From: CAZLWA01 sp964563165 | GTDB taxonomy: Bacteria > CLD3 > SB21 | Length of the DNA: 64,000 nt | Direction of reading: 5' to 3' | Assembly (NCBI GenBank): GCA_964563165.1 | Contig: CAZLWA010000052.1 | Span: 11,040-75,039 of the forward strand | Part shown: positions 9,001 through 16,214 of the stretch, piece after piece | Numbering within the stretch: position 1 is the first letter of the stretch | How the letters are laid out: each line of letters starts with the position of its first letter | The notes under the pieces: generated by a model | What the model was told of the DNA's origin: nothing | Seen by the model: the letters and a program-made list of their open reading frames with translations, nothing else | The model's database searches: none | Position numbers and translations under genes: made by a program

Positions 9001-11422
9001 GCAATCCCTTGATGACATTGTTTGAAGACTGAATCGTAATGCCTGTTATAAAATCATTGAAGTTTCCGTTCAGATAAATATCCGGGAATAGGTCGGCGTC
9101 AATATCCCCTTCGATCACCGTGCCGTCATCGGTAAGATCGGGAAGAGACGAATTGAGATAGATAGTAGAACCGATCATACCCGGAGCAAACCGGATCGTA
9201 TCCGCACCGATACGTCCATTCGCAGAATCGATCGCATCGCGAAGCGTTCCCGGTCCGGCTTCAGCGGTGCTCCAAACCGTGAGCGACGGAGGAGGCAGGA
9301 CCATTGCACCGGACGGTACAAATGTGGTCCCGCCGCCGACTAAGAATGCGGTATTCCCATTAGGCGACCCGTCCGCGGAAGACGTAGCGGGATCGGATTC
9401 ATCGAAATGCCATACAGCCGCGAGTGAGGGCTCACCGCCGGTTAGAGGAGACAGCATGGCTGCCTGAATTTCCGCCTGCGTCCTTGCTACCGTCCACACG
9501 CGGAGTTCGTCAATTTGTCCGTCCACGGCGTATGAGAACTGATCCCACGGCGCGATACCGATGGTAAAAGCACTAAAAGGCGCTCCGATAGGGTTAGCGC
9601 TTGCCGCGACATTGAATACCTCAACGCCATTGATATAACCGATATAGCTGCCTCCTGTTGTCCACGCAATGGCAAGATGCGTCCAGACGTTGGAGGGAAT
9701 ATAACCGGCTTGCTGCACATAGTCGGTTCCAATATTATCCCACACTTCAGGATACAATTGGTTGTTGGCCACGCCCATCAGGTAGCCGTTGCCGATATTT
9801 GTAAAGCCGGCGATCTTCTGGTTGACCGAAGCATCCCTCAGATTCACCCAGGCTTCCATAGTCAGCTCCGTCGTCGCAGTAAGCGAAGCGCTGCCGCTTG
9901 CATAGAAGTATTTTGAAAAACTCAGATCTATTGCGTTGCCGGCCGGAGGCGGATCAACCCCAACATTCCCGGCCGCGGTAATAAGCTGAGCAAAGATATC
10001 ACGAAAACCATTTCGAGAATCCACCCAGGAGATAATGGCGCGGTCTAAGCCGTCAATAGTGATCGCAGGCGTGATCATCCCGCCTGGTCCCGTTGCAACC
10101 CCAACTCCATTCGCTGTCCACTGCACTGTGCCGGCTGAATTAATCCTTTGCGCAAAAATATTCGAACCAAAATGCTGCCAAGCTATGATTGCGCCGCCAG
10201 CTCCGTCACGGGCGATCACGGGAGTCACGTTTGACCCTACCAAACCTATGGCTTCGCCATTGGAAGTCCATTGAACGGCGCCAATTGAGTTAATCCGTTG
10301 AGCATAAATGTCAAAACTGGTACCGGTCCTGAAGTCTTCCCACGCAATGATTGCACCGGCCGCACCGTCACCCGTGATGGTCGGATTTTGTTGTGTATTA
10401 GACGCGGTAGATATTGCTTCACCATTGGGAGCCCACTGCACGCTACCGGCTGAATTAACTCTCTGCGCATAAATGTCCTGATCGGCGCCTCTAAGATCGT
10501 GCCAGGTGATGATCGCGCCGCCTAAGCCATCGTCGGTGATCCTCTGACCTTGTTGATCATTGACCGCTGTGCATATTACCACGCCATTGGCGATCCACTG
10601 CACCAAACCGCTCGCATCAATTCTCTGCGAATAAATATCTTTCGACGCACCTCGGTTATCCTGCCATGTCATGATCGCGCCGCCGCCGCCGTCGGTCGTT
10701 ATCCTTGGACCGGCTTGCGTATTCGACGCTGTGCAGATCGCCACGCCATTGACAGTCCATGCCACCACACCGCTCGCATTGATGCGCTGGGCATAGATAT
10801 CCTGATTACCGCCTCTCGTATCTTCCCATGTGATGATTGCCCCGCCGACGACGTCTGCTATGATCGATGGCGCCTGCTGATTATTTATCGCAGTCGATAT
10901 GACTTCCCCATTGGGCGCCCATTGAACGGCGCCACTTGAGTTAATCCGTTGGGCATAAATGTCCAAATTGGTGCCGCTCCTGAAGTCCTGCCACGTAATG
11001 ATCGCGCCGCCGCTGCCGTCGCTGGCTATGGCCGGCAACGTTTGATCATTTGCGGCGGTTGAGATCGCCACGCCGTCAAGGGTCCAAAGGACATTACCGC
11101 TTGCGTCTATGCGCTGAGCATAAATGTCAAAACCGGTGCCGCTCCTGAAGTCCTCCCACGTAATGATCGCCCCTCCGCTGCCGTCACTTATGCTTTGCGG
11201 ATTTTGCTGATCGTTGGATGCGACTGAAATCGGATTATTGACCATCGGATCGGTTGCCCATTGCGCAAAAAGCCGGTTTCCGCCGATCGCAGTTAAAACC
11301 AGCGCCGCGATCACGGCGCTGAATATGTGTTTTAAAACAAGTGCGGGAGTTTTTCTCGGTGGGAAGGCGCTGGGCTTTTGATCTTTTTTGTTAATACCGG
11401 AAAATCGTAACAAGCAGTGCAT
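1..11422 (-). CDS. Giant secreted beta-helix repeat protein, C-terminus beyond window
   Basis: I translated the whole stretch: the frame starting at the ATG at 11422 stays open to position 1, giving 3807 codons with no stop, so the gene is partial and at least that long. A GGGGAG ribosome site lies 4 nt before the ATG. Residues 1-54 look like a long signal peptide (basic start, hydrophobic core about 32-46, end near 'RLFAQ'). Residues about 65-485 hold eight propeller-like repeats; about 497-697 is a LamG/concanavalin-like domain ('MEAWVN', 'DGQIDELRVW'). Then six modules begin near residues 713, 1150, 1822, 2649, 3121 and 3594, each opening with a 'GSLRDAI' (CSLREA-like) segment and 'DTIRF', followed by right-handed beta-helix repeats of the form 'GNYIGTD...NVISGNT', and closing with an Ig-like 'DSTVHGTSSP...ALQDSAGNTS' unit. 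It is probably a surface adhesin or matrix protein. A C-terminal secretion tail would be expected beyond the edge. The substrate is unknown. Confidence 0.93.
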   Translation of the reverse strand, partial: MHCLLRFSGINKKDQKPSAFPPRKTPALVLKHIFSAVIAALVLTAIGGNRLFAQWATDPMVNNPISVASNDQQNPQSISDGSGGAIITWEDFRSGTGFDIYAQRIDASGNVLWTLDGVAISTAANDQTLPAIASDGSGGAIITWQDFRSGTNLDIYAQRINSSGAVQWAPNGEVISTAINNQQAPSIIADVVGGAIITWEDTRGGNQDIYAQRINASGVVAWTVNGVAICTASNTQAGPRITTDGGGGAIMTWQDNRGASKDIYSQRIDASGLVQWIANGVVICTAVNDQQGQRITDDGLGGAIITWHDLRGADQDIYAQRVNSAGSVQWAPNGEAISTASNTQQNPTITGDGAAGAIIAWEDFRTGTSFDIYAQRINSIGAVQWTSNGEAIGLVGSNVTPVIARDGAGGAIIAWQHFGSNIFAQRINSAGTVQWTANGVGVATGPGGMITPAITIDGLDRAIISWVDSRNGFRDIFAQLITAAGNVGVDPPPAGNAIDLSFSKYFYASGSASLTATTELTMEAWVNLRDASVNQKIAGFTNIGNGYLMGVANNQLYPEVWDNIGTDYVQQAGYIPSNVWTHLAIAWTTGGSYIGYINGVEVFNVAASANPIGAPFSAFTIGIAPWDQFSYAVDGQIDELRVWTVARTQAEIQAAMLSPLTGGEPSLAAVWHFDESDPATSSADGSPNGNTAFLVGGGTTFVPSGAMVLPPPSLTVWSTAEAGPGTLRDAIDSANGRIGADTIRFAPGMIGSTIYLNSSLPDLTDDGTVIEGDIDADLFPDIYLNGNFNDFITGITIQSSNNVIKGLRFLGFGSETAGGGVLITGSSAHDNVIIGNYIGVDASNLDYGVLIDNGAYHNFIGDGTAAGKNLIYNTANGIDINTSDNNVIIGNDILNNGNAGIRLQNSSNNTIGGGFTSANQINCPFATGIHIRSGSNGNVVAGNTLQNNNYGIYIEDSFDNQIGQPGVGNTVINNATDGISISAINGDARRNKVTNNQILGNLVSGVQITGQGGFKASQDSILNNSIHDNGQSGIRVSITDSNIFYGNSIFKNTTSGISFVAAQGFIGAPVITNILPDTTIQGTSSPNALIQIFADLTDQGQYFLDTTMADGSGIWSKKVSMPVCRNVTALQDSSGNTSTFSSPFSVSVLDPLSVCHPDDDGSLGSLRGAINYANANIGPDTIRFTSGFQINVDSTLPGLVDSFTVIDGDVNGDGIPDVQLIGTFGVDGIVIYSPYNIIRGLVFSEFLFQNPVQGIGITITGNNAHHNTIIGNYIGTDLTGTGRNGSIGILINQGAHANLIGDGTGFGRNLISGNQNSGISISDAGTDSNKIWGNYIGTDASGLNAVFNGEGVFIVFGPQFTEVGNGTIAGRNIISGNYNNTSGVHIEEASYNFVRGNFIGLNKDGQALPNQNGVFLGSGARHNQIGGNVPGDGNVISANAFGGVTVSSVGTPADSNWIAGNLIGTDTTGTIAIPNGGSGIDVSAGDGGTATGNVIGDTTIGGRNIISGNTGIGISINDAVFTTQVIGNFIGTNVTGTAGLANGQSGVQITGASGNVIGGTTASARNVISGNTGYGIGLDRADGNTIVGNYIGVNLTGNAAFANNDGIFIVEASSNLIGDGTPQGRNVISGNTFTGIAIRANNPFSASNQNKIIGNFIGTQADGFSPLANQVGIYAENNDPLSAVTMDSILFNVIAFNNAQGIDFDHDINLKQNILFGNSIYNNSSGISYFNGVQESVLAPVITFVFPDSTVEGTSSPNALIQIFADSNTQGRIFLDSTIANGVGIWSKKVTLFPGMNLTAMQEENQNTSEFSAPVPAAVTNPLLVNNTNNTGLGSLRDAINYANSNIGPDSIRFDLGLIGATIDLQSTLPTLTDNGTVIEGDIDQDGLADIEINGVTYVVPTGVEIVSDYNEIRFLNVVGFGTNPSGIDINGGAYNVIVGCKMNFNSNGVHILNGAHHNRIGNGSIAGRNFIYNSGAGSSEGRGVVIEGLGTDSNIVAGNFIGTEDGVTPNGNQTDGVLIRGGAKYNRIGDGTFAGRNIISANFEQGVNIIDGGTDSNIVIGNYIGTDSTGNVGLGNQQNGIQVGFFGNYNRIGDGTVGGRNIVSGNSFAGIGVNSGDNTIILGNYVGVGADGATVIPNSAGIFITVGKYTKVGNGTTDGRNVVAGNNFDGIVVQAGSDSTEVLGNYVGLDATGTIPLPNPFGIVIRNSTIGVRVGDGTPGGRNVISGNTGDGLIIQDAGTQFNSVSGNYIGTDVTGFNAIPNGDHGVSIVNGAKFNLIGSSFGAVGSSNVISGNTTSGVFTNGGDSNMIARNILGLTADGASALANQENIFLDNSHQDTILYNVISASLNDGINITPTSSNMVILGNLIGTDYTGTVAIGNANSGVVIQFGSFGNQIGDGTPAGRNIVSGNSSYEISNSGDFNAVRGNYVGTDVSGTADLSTAIVGVSHQSGSNNVVGGPNAGDRNVISSTGYGISYSGGSDNKARNNTIGLNVTLTAPLGGAIAFYLNSGARRDSLIENVIGYSNSVGIYVQAGDSNIFARNSIYNSSSQPIQIDPGAQANVVPPTITTIDPDSTVHGTSSPFALVQVYLDSTDEGQYYTDSTRASGSGNWAKKINLLTGLNLTALQDSAGNTSAFSAPFAAVVSDPLMVINTNDAGPGSLRNAINFANSNAGPDTVRFDISLVGQTINITSGALVVTSDSTFIDGDIDADNAPSITLRGDRIGSGIFISGAHNTVKQINFQQFNIAIQVGNATAHHNTLVGNYVGTNLLGNDTTNATNNNGIYVHAGAYANTIGDSTAGSGNIVVGNTYDGIIFTTGAHDNIVMNNLVGLSIDGSTRLGNTNSGILINSGSTRNLVGSGTPAGRNIISANGTGISTVGADSNTILGNYIGSDKNGNFAVANAYGIVIVNSNRNIIGANNAGNLISGNTFYGIWVNASTGDARDNLISNNIIGTAKDFVTPMGNGILGIRIYANSGNASNDSVIFNTLSYNGSFGVEIEGNGPKADSNIVFGNSIHHNTSGGISLVATAQGFVGTPSIVSIDPDSTVHGKASPNARVHVYADTTNQGQVLAGVTNADGLGNWFVKVPLFAGMNLTALQDSAQNTSAFSAPLAAVVINPLLVTNTNDAGPGSLRNVVAFAESNSGPDTVLFDPSLSGQSISLLSHINLFSDSTVIDGDIDGDFIPSITLQNGGGAFWSFALAGNHNVLQYTNLQGFAVAGVIVNGTRFSKVRGNTIGTNLDGTAAGVANTYGIQIASNAMYNTIGDTIASGRNVISGNAQYGIVFQNNSDSNQIVGNYIGVDATGTAAIANGSGILLDSGPEENFIGNGRPNGRNIISGNSQYGIYVFSSDSNKILGNYIGTNALGNAAIPNTDNGILLTDASFNVIGDTTAGGRNVISGNASSGIVITNGSAVGIADRNKIEGNYIGVQADGISQLGNAGFGVRLAEDDYTSVSNDTIRYNTIAFNGLDGIAINEFGARADSNIIHHNSIHHNTGLGINLQTPNVQQSVGVPFITSIDPDSTVHGKSSPFALIQIYADTTDEGQFFLDTATADGSGNWFKKVTLFAGVNLTALQDSSQNTSAFSAPFAAVAIDPLVVTNTLDDSTIGTLRRAIGFANSLTGRNLITFSLPVNDTILVTRPLPNITDTLDIDGQATNVTISAIPGYTGFAMFSLRAPFSQLRNFNIFGRGIAQRGIFIDNAGAGGNDSKIDNVDFIDFTLVGIQGDAVRDTVINSHIAGNGLAGINAGALWVIRLNMIGTDALGSAAYGIAQGTGVYINVYGGIIVNQNVISGHSAADGAGVRIVE
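9965..11235 (-). repeat. Eight tandem ~54-residue propeller-like repeats in the giant gene
   Basis: Within the N-terminal part of the giant protein, eight copies share the core 'GGAIITW.D.R...DIYAQRI..SG.V.W'. The copies are about 160-165 bp apart. The seventh lacks a few residues around 'HFGSNIFAQ' and the eighth is the most diverged ('DRAIISWVDSR'). The count and regular spacing suggest one eight-bladed beta-propeller, though a seven-blade propeller plus one cannot be excluded. Confidence 0.8.
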
Positions 11423-11680
11423 GACGCTCCCCGTGAGTTATAAGAAATCAAAAATGTATAAAAATTTCTAAAGATGAGAAAAGAATTCTTCGAACCGAAT
11501 GGACAAAATCCAACTCAATGTAAAGAAAACAATCCTGATTTATGGTGATCCGGATCACAATAAAAAAATATTTCGTGCCGTTTTTAGAAAACGGTTGCGA
11601 GGAACGGATGCCTGGAATGTATGGGTTAAACCTTGGTAGAAGGTAAAAAATACCGGACGCGATGTCAAGGATTATTAGTC

Positions 11681-11743
11681 GTCAGTGGTCAGTTATCAGT
11701 GGTCAGTTATCAGTTATCAGTTATCAGTTATCAGTTGTCAGTT
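11681..11743. repeat. Heptanucleotide tandem repeat, 9 units of RTCAGTK
   Basis: Nine consecutive 7-bp units read GTCAGTG, GTCAGTT, ATCAGTG, GTCAGTT, four times ATCAGTT, then GTCAGTT on the plus strand. It lies in the 500-bp gap upstream of the giant gene. It resembles the short tandemly repeated heptamers known from cyanobacteria and other phyla. No gene lies inside it. Confidence 0.9.
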
Positions 11744-11792
11744 AGGGAGGGTTAGGGGGATTGTTTGTAGTTTAAGTTCTCAGTTGTCTAAT

Positions 11793-11860
11793 GTAAACAG
11801 ATTTAACAGATTTAACTGATATATTTTTTATTGTCCGTTTGATCCGTTCAATCCGTTTAC
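11793..11860. repeat. 26-nt imperfect inverted repeat built of 9-mers
   Basis: The left arm at 11793-11818 (two copies of ACAGATTTA) and the right arm at 11835-11860 (CCGTTTGAT, CCGTTCAAT, CCGTTTAC) are inverted copies of each other; several of the differences become G-U pairs in minus-strand RNA. The loop is the AT-rich 11819-11834. It sits just downstream of the terminator of the TPR lipoprotein gene, and looks like a dispersed intergenic repeat rather than a second terminator. The remainder of the 11423-11922 gap is AT-rich and shows no open frame that I trust. Confidence 0.6.
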
Positions 11861-11862
11861 AA

Positions 11863-11896
11863 TAAAAAAAGCACCTCAAAAAATTTCGAGATGCTT
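11863..11896 (-). terminator. Rho-independent terminator after the TPR lipoprotein gene
   Basis: In minus-strand RNA the arms AAGCAUCUC and GAGGUGCUU pair over nine positions (one G-U) around an AU-rich loop and are followed by a run of seven U. It begins 26 nt after the stop codon at 11923, so it ends the transcript of the LRR and TPR lipoprotein genes. Confidence 0.85.
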
Positions 11897-11922
11897 ATGG
11901 GAATCAAAAATTTTAGCCTTCA

Positions 11923-13119
11923 TTACGGCGGGGGAAAGCCCGGAGGGGCTCCGAAACTCGAGGTTGAGCTTTTGCCGCCTGCGACGGTGCTGAGCAAGAA
12001 AACCACCCCCCCGGCGCCGACCAGGATCCCGCCGCCGACATAGAGCGGCGTCATCGAGCCTTTTCTGTGCGTGCTGCCCGACTGTTTGGATTTAAGTTCT
12101 TCCAGAAGGAGGCTTTTTGGTATGACGGAGTCCGTACTGTCCGAAACTTTGATCTGGTCCTTTGCCTGAATGATGGTCTTGCAATAGTCATTCACCGCGG
12201 TTTGTCCGCCGCCGGCCGAATCGGCCCCTACGTTAGCCAGTTTTTGGATAATTTTCATAGAGGGCGTATAGCCCGGAAAATACTGCAGGCTGGCGCAGGC
12301 GTATTGCAGCGCCAATTGTTTCGAACCCGCGTCCTTGTGCTCCTTGTAAAGGGAATCATTGAGGTTGGCCAGCTCATAATACACATTGAACAGATCCACG
12401 GCTTCGCTCTTGTTTTCGAGCGCTTTTAAGAACGACGCGATGGCCAGGGTATCCTGATGCTGAACACGCTGAATGCCTCCGAGATTTTTATACGACGTAT
12501 ATAAATCGCGGTAGGTCTTTTGTCCCTTCTGTAAATAAGCTTTTCCTTCTTCAAAACGGCTGCTGTTGGATTCGTTCGACAGTGTTATGAACCCGACGCG
12601 GTAATCGGAGGTCGCAAAATCGTCTTCCAGCGCCTTAGCTTTTTCATACAGCTGCTTCACTTCCGCCAGATTTTTTTTATCCGCTTCGAGGATCATTAAT
12701 TGAGAATACACCGGCAAAAACCACGGGTCGCGGTCCAGAATCTCATGCAGCACTGCCTCGCCGAGTTCCTTTCCGTTTTTTTCAAAATATTCCTTCTTGC
12801 CCTTGGCGTTCCTGCGGGCAAAATGCACGACATCCATCTTCAAATAGATCATAGCCAGTTTGTATTTGATCCCAACGACGCGCGGGTCATAGGTGAGAAT
12901 ATCCTCATAAATCGCGCGCGCATTGTCCATGCGCCCCTTGCGCATCAGATATTCCGCCGCTTCGTATTTTTCGGAAGCGGTGGAATTCACATACTCGGCG
13001 CCGCCCAGCGCAACGATCAAGTCCGTATCTTCATGCAGCAGTACTTCTTCCGTGTGCCCGCACGACAGAGCCACCACCGCCGCCATCCAACCTACAACCG
13101 CTAAACTGAATTTTAACAT
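11923..13119 (-). CDS. TPR lipoprotein with C-terminal membrane segment
   Basis: A 398-residue protein. I start it at the ATG at 13119, not further upstream: this gives a short signal peptide ending in a lipobox-like 'ALSC' with Cys20, and AAGGA lies 8 nt before the ATG. The longer frame would overlap the end of the LRR gene and add an arginine-rich, non-signal leader. Tetratricopeptide-like helices fill roughly residues 40-330 ('AEYLMRKGRMDNARAIYED', 'ASFLKALENKSEAVDLF'). Near the C-terminus a glycine-rich hydrophobic stretch ('GGGILVGAGGVVFLLS') could cross a membrane, followed by a proline-rich end. The start is 38 bp after the LRR gene stop, so the two are probably cotranscribed. The partner is unknown. 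Confidence 0.85.
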   Translation of the reverse strand: MLKFSLAVVGWMAAVVALSCGHTEEVLLHEDTDLIVALGGAEYVNSTASEKYEAAEYLMRKGRMDNARAIYEDILTYDPRVVGIKYKLAMIYLKMDVVHFARRNAKGKKEYFEKNGKELGEAVLHEILDRDPWFLPVYSQLMILEADKKNLAEVKQLYEKAKALEDDFATSDYRVGFITLSNESNSSRFEEGKAYLQKGQKTYRDLYTSYKNLGGIQRVQHQDTLAIASFLKALENKSEAVDLFNVYYELANLNDSLYKEHKDAGSKQLALQYACASLQYFPGYTPSMKIIQKLANVGADSAGGGQTAVNDYCKTIIQAKDQIKVSDSTDSVIPKSLLLEELKSKQSGSTHRKGSMTPLYVGGGILVGAGGVVFLLSTVAGGKSSTSSFGAPPGFPPP

Positions 13120-13157
13120 ACTTTTTTCCTTGATTAGAAAATGATACTTGGCATATT

Positions 13158-16100
13158 TTATTTTATCAGCAACATTTTTCGCGAGTTGACAAATTGCTGC
13201 CCCTCGACGGTTTCCACGCGAAGACGGTAAATATACACGCCCGAGGCGACGCCTGCACCGCGGCGGTCCTTGCCGTCCCATTGCACCGAGTGATATCCCG
13301 CAGCCTGGGTCTCATTCGAAACGACCGTTTTGATCTCTTGCCCGAGCAGGTTGTATATGGTCAACGCGACCCGTCCTTGTTTGGCAAGCCCGTATTTGAT
13401 TTCCGTGTTTGGATTAAACGGATTCGGATAATTCTGCAGTAAAACAAAATTTTTCGGCAGCTGCAGATAGGCCGCTGAAGTTTCAGCAATATAGGATGAC
13501 GTGCCTGCGATAATTTTGAATTTCATGGTTTGATGACGCCGGACCTGCACGGTTATCGGTTCACCCGCCTCCGAAAACTGATTCCGCGCGTAGTCGTATA
13601 TGCGCACGTTCCAGTCGCCGGGCATTTTTTCAATCAGAAAATCGATATGAACGTCTATGCCGTCCAACGTCGATTCCACGTAGACGTCCTGGGACCGGCC
13701 CGCGGCCTCCGGGTTGTCATAGATCGAGCTCAATTTGCTTCCGTCGCGTGAAAAATAAACCGAAATATTATCGCCGTATCCGGCCGGTTCCGGGTCGTCG
13801 TACGCCCGCACGTTGTCCGCATTCAGCAAAGTATACGAATTAAATGCATCACCGTATAAAGTTTTTCCTTTTTTACCCGTCGCTTTGACGCTCAGTTTGA
13901 ATTCGGCCAATGCATCCGTCGACGAAGCTTTGCTGAATGTTACCGACGTGGGCGTGATCGTCATGATAACAGGGGCGCCGGTTTTGTTGTAGACGGCGTA
14001 ACCGCCGAACGGCTTCAGCGTGGTCTCTTTGGCCCATCCGGTCACGGACGTATCGCTGCCGCTGTAGACCCAAAGTCCGGAGAGTTGCACCGGATTGATC
14101 GTGACTGGAATACTGAACGGATACGGGTCGCCGATCAGATTCCATAGAGGCGCCAGCGTGATCTGGAATCCGGTCGCCGGATTTGTTTTACCCGAAGAAC
14201 TCAGGATCGGAAGCCCGTCAACGCCGGATTTTTGGAAGAACCAAAACCCCTGCCCGTTGTTGATCGTTGTAACTTTTGTTCCGAACGAATTATAAGCGAC
14301 CCAGACACCCGGACTGGTCGTCTGAAAGAGCGTGCTTATACTCTTATCGTCCAGGTTCATCGGAACGGAAACCAATCGCCAGCGTTCGTTGGCAATACCC
14401 GCAGGATATTGTGATCCGGCGATCGTGTTGGAGATTTGCGTAAAAGATACCGCTACACTTACCGTGTCGCCGATCGTGACATTGTTTTTTAAGTCTGCGG
14501 CAGAAATATACAGCGCAAGCCCGTTCGTCGTCACGGCGTTTGCAGGGATCTGCGCGCTGTACGTGGAGCCGGCCGCGGTCATCGCCACCGAATCAAAAGT
14601 CGCCGTACCCCCCTGATGATAAAACAATGTGGCCGATGCTACCGCGCCGTTGTCCGTAATTTGCGCACTGACGGTAAAAGCGGTATTCTGCGGAACCAAT
14701 GCGGGCTGCGTTTGGATATTTGAGATCGTGGGCCCGGTCACATCCGCCGCGACCGTCACATCAAAGGTATCGGAAACGGAGGACGATCCGTCGCTCGCCG
14801 ACACGATAACCGACGCGCTGCCCGTGTAATTCAAAACTCCCTGCAAATACAATGAATCGGCGGAGACCGTTGCGGTAATTTGACCGGCGTTGGCTTGCCG
14901 GGAATAAGTCAGATTAATATTATCCGGATCGCTGAAAACATTTTTCAATTTCCGGAACAAAAATTTTGCAAAGCCTTCGGTCAGCGTCGTGTCGGGCAGC
15001 GGCAAATCTACGAAGGGCGGCTGACTCAACGTTGTGTCGCCGGCCGTATTGGAAAAGGATGAAACACCGAAATTTCCAACCGCGTTCACCTGATAAAAGT
15101 AAACCGTATTCGAACTGAGGCCGGCAGTGTTGGCAAAGGTTGTCGTGGGGCCGGTCACGGAATCGATCTGAGTAAATCCTGAATTGGAAACGAGCGACCG
15201 GAAAATGCGGTATTTATTCACCACGCCGGTGCCTGCCGACCATGAAAGATTGATCTGGCTGATGGCCACGCCCGTTGCCGTCAAAGCCGAAGGCGCGCCG
15301 GGCGGCGTTCCGGTGATAGCCAGATTGAGGGTTCTGCGTTTGAGCGTCAGCGAGGTCGCGACGGAGTTGGTAATGTCGCAGGTATATGTTCCGCCGTCCG
15401 TGATCGTTACGGGATTGATCTGATAGCTGCTGCCTGTCGCGCTGCCGATGGCGATGTTATTTTTCTTCCACTGGTATTGGTTGCTCGCACCGCCGACCGT
15501 CACCGACATCGTGAACGTCCCGCTCTCGTTAGCAGTGGTGGTCGTATAGGCGTCCACGCTGTCCTGCGTGCCATAAGTGAACGTGGCAATCCCGACGTTG
15601 GGCTCGATATCTTCAAATGTGAATTTATTGCCTTCGATCTTGAGCGTGGTCAGGGTGCCGATCGATGATAAATCCGGAAAGACATCCAGGCGATTATTTT
15701 GCACTTCGAAATCCTGCAAACTTGCCAGATTCTTAAATACGGCCGGAACGGAATCGGTCAACTGATTATTAGCGAGGGTCAGTGTACTCACAATGCTAAG
15801 GCTGCTCAAACTCGTGGGAATGGTCCCCGATAGTTGATTCTGGTCTAAACCGAGCGTAACCAGATTAACCAGATTGCCAATCTGGGTGGGAATAGTCCCT
15901 GAAAGATTGTTGTTGACCAATTGAAGTGAAACGATATTTCCCAGATTGCCGATGGTTGATGGAATGGTTCCGGTCAAATTATTATTGGACAAATTGACAA
16001 TTACGACGCGTCCTCCCGCGGCGGTTACGCCGAACCAGGTGCCTGCCGGCTGCCCGGAAAGCCAGTTGGTCTTTGTCGTCCAGCTTGCGCCGCCGGTGCT

Positions 16101-16214
16101 GTTGTAGAGATCCACCAGCGCAAGCGAATCCGGCGAACTGACTTGTGCGGCCGCGGAACGCGGTATGCCCAGGCACGCCAAGAGAACGAACGCTGCCATA
16201 AAATGTTTTTTCAT
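13158..16214 (-). CDS. Secreted LRR / Ig / fibronectin III surface protein with FlgD-like sorting tail
   Basis: A 1018-residue exported protein. The ATG at 16214 has GGAG 6 nt upstream and starts a clean signal peptide ending near 'RSAAAQ'; an upstream TTG would add six residues. Residues about 30-200 carry plant-type leucine-rich repeats ('NLSNNNLTGTIPSTIGNL', 'NQLSGTIP'). Next come an Ig-like domain with 'YQWKKNN' and 'GTYTCDI' (about 210-305), a fibronectin III domain ('PSALTATG...INLSWS', about 310-400), and further cadherin/Ig-like sandwiches. The last ~90 residues are the FlgD-type secretion tail: 'LLQNYPNPFNPNTEIKYGL', 'YNLLGQEI', 'GVASGVYIYRL'. In FCB-group bacteria such tails direct proteins to the surface, often through the type IX route; no such secretion gene is in this window. 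Likely adhesion or matrix binding. Confidence 0.9.
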   Translation of the reverse strand: MKKHFMAAFVLLACLGIPRSAAAQVSSPDSLALVDLYNSTGGASWTTKTNWLSGQPAGTWFGVTAAGGRVVIVNLSNNNLTGTIPSTIGNLGNIVSLQLVNNNLSGTIPTQIGNLVNLVTLGLDQNQLSGTIPTSLSSLSIVSTLTLANNQLTDSVPAVFKNLASLQDFEVQNNRLDVFPDLSSIGTLTTLKIEGNKFTFEDIEPNVGIATFTYGTQDSVDAYTTTTANESGTFTMSVTVGGASNQYQWKKNNIAIGSATGSSYQINPVTITDGGTYTCDITNSVATSLTLKRRTLNLAITGTPPGAPSALTATGVAISQINLSWSAGTGVVNKYRIFRSLVSNSGFTQIDSVTGPTTTFANTAGLSSNTVYFYQVNAVGNFGVSSFSNTAGDTTLSQPPFVDLPLPDTTLTEGFAKFLFRKLKNVFSDPDNINLTYSRQANAGQITATVSADSLYLQGVLNYTGSASVIVSASDGSSSVSDTFDVTVAADVTGPTISNIQTQPALVPQNTAFTVSAQITDNGAVASATLFYHQGGTATFDSVAMTAAGSTYSAQIPANAVTTNGLALYISAADLKNNVTIGDTVSVAVSFTQISNTIAGSQYPAGIANERWRLVSVPMNLDDKSISTLFQTTSPGVWVAYNSFGTKVTTINNGQGFWFFQKSGVDGLPILSSSGKTNPATGFQITLAPLWNLIGDPYPFSIPVTINPVQLSGLWVYSGSDTSVTGWAKETTLKPFGGYAVYNKTGAPVIMTITPTSVTFSKASSTDALAEFKLSVKATGKKGKTLYGDAFNSYTLLNADNVRAYDDPEPAGYGDNISVYFSRDGSKLSSIYDNPEAAGRSQDVYVESTLDGIDVHIDFLIEKMPGDWNVRIYDYARNQFSEAGEPITVQVRRHQTMKFKIIAGTSSYIAETSAAYLQLPKNFVLLQNYPNPFNPNTEIKYGLAKQGRVALTIYNLLGQEIKTVVSNETQAAGYHSVQWDGKDRRGAGVASGVYIYRLRVETVEGQQFVNSRKMLLIK

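Noticed and set aside
13120..13281. Longer start for the TPR lipoprotein gene
   Set aside because: It overlaps the conserved secretion tail of the upstream gene and gives an arginine-rich leader in place of the lipoprotein signal.
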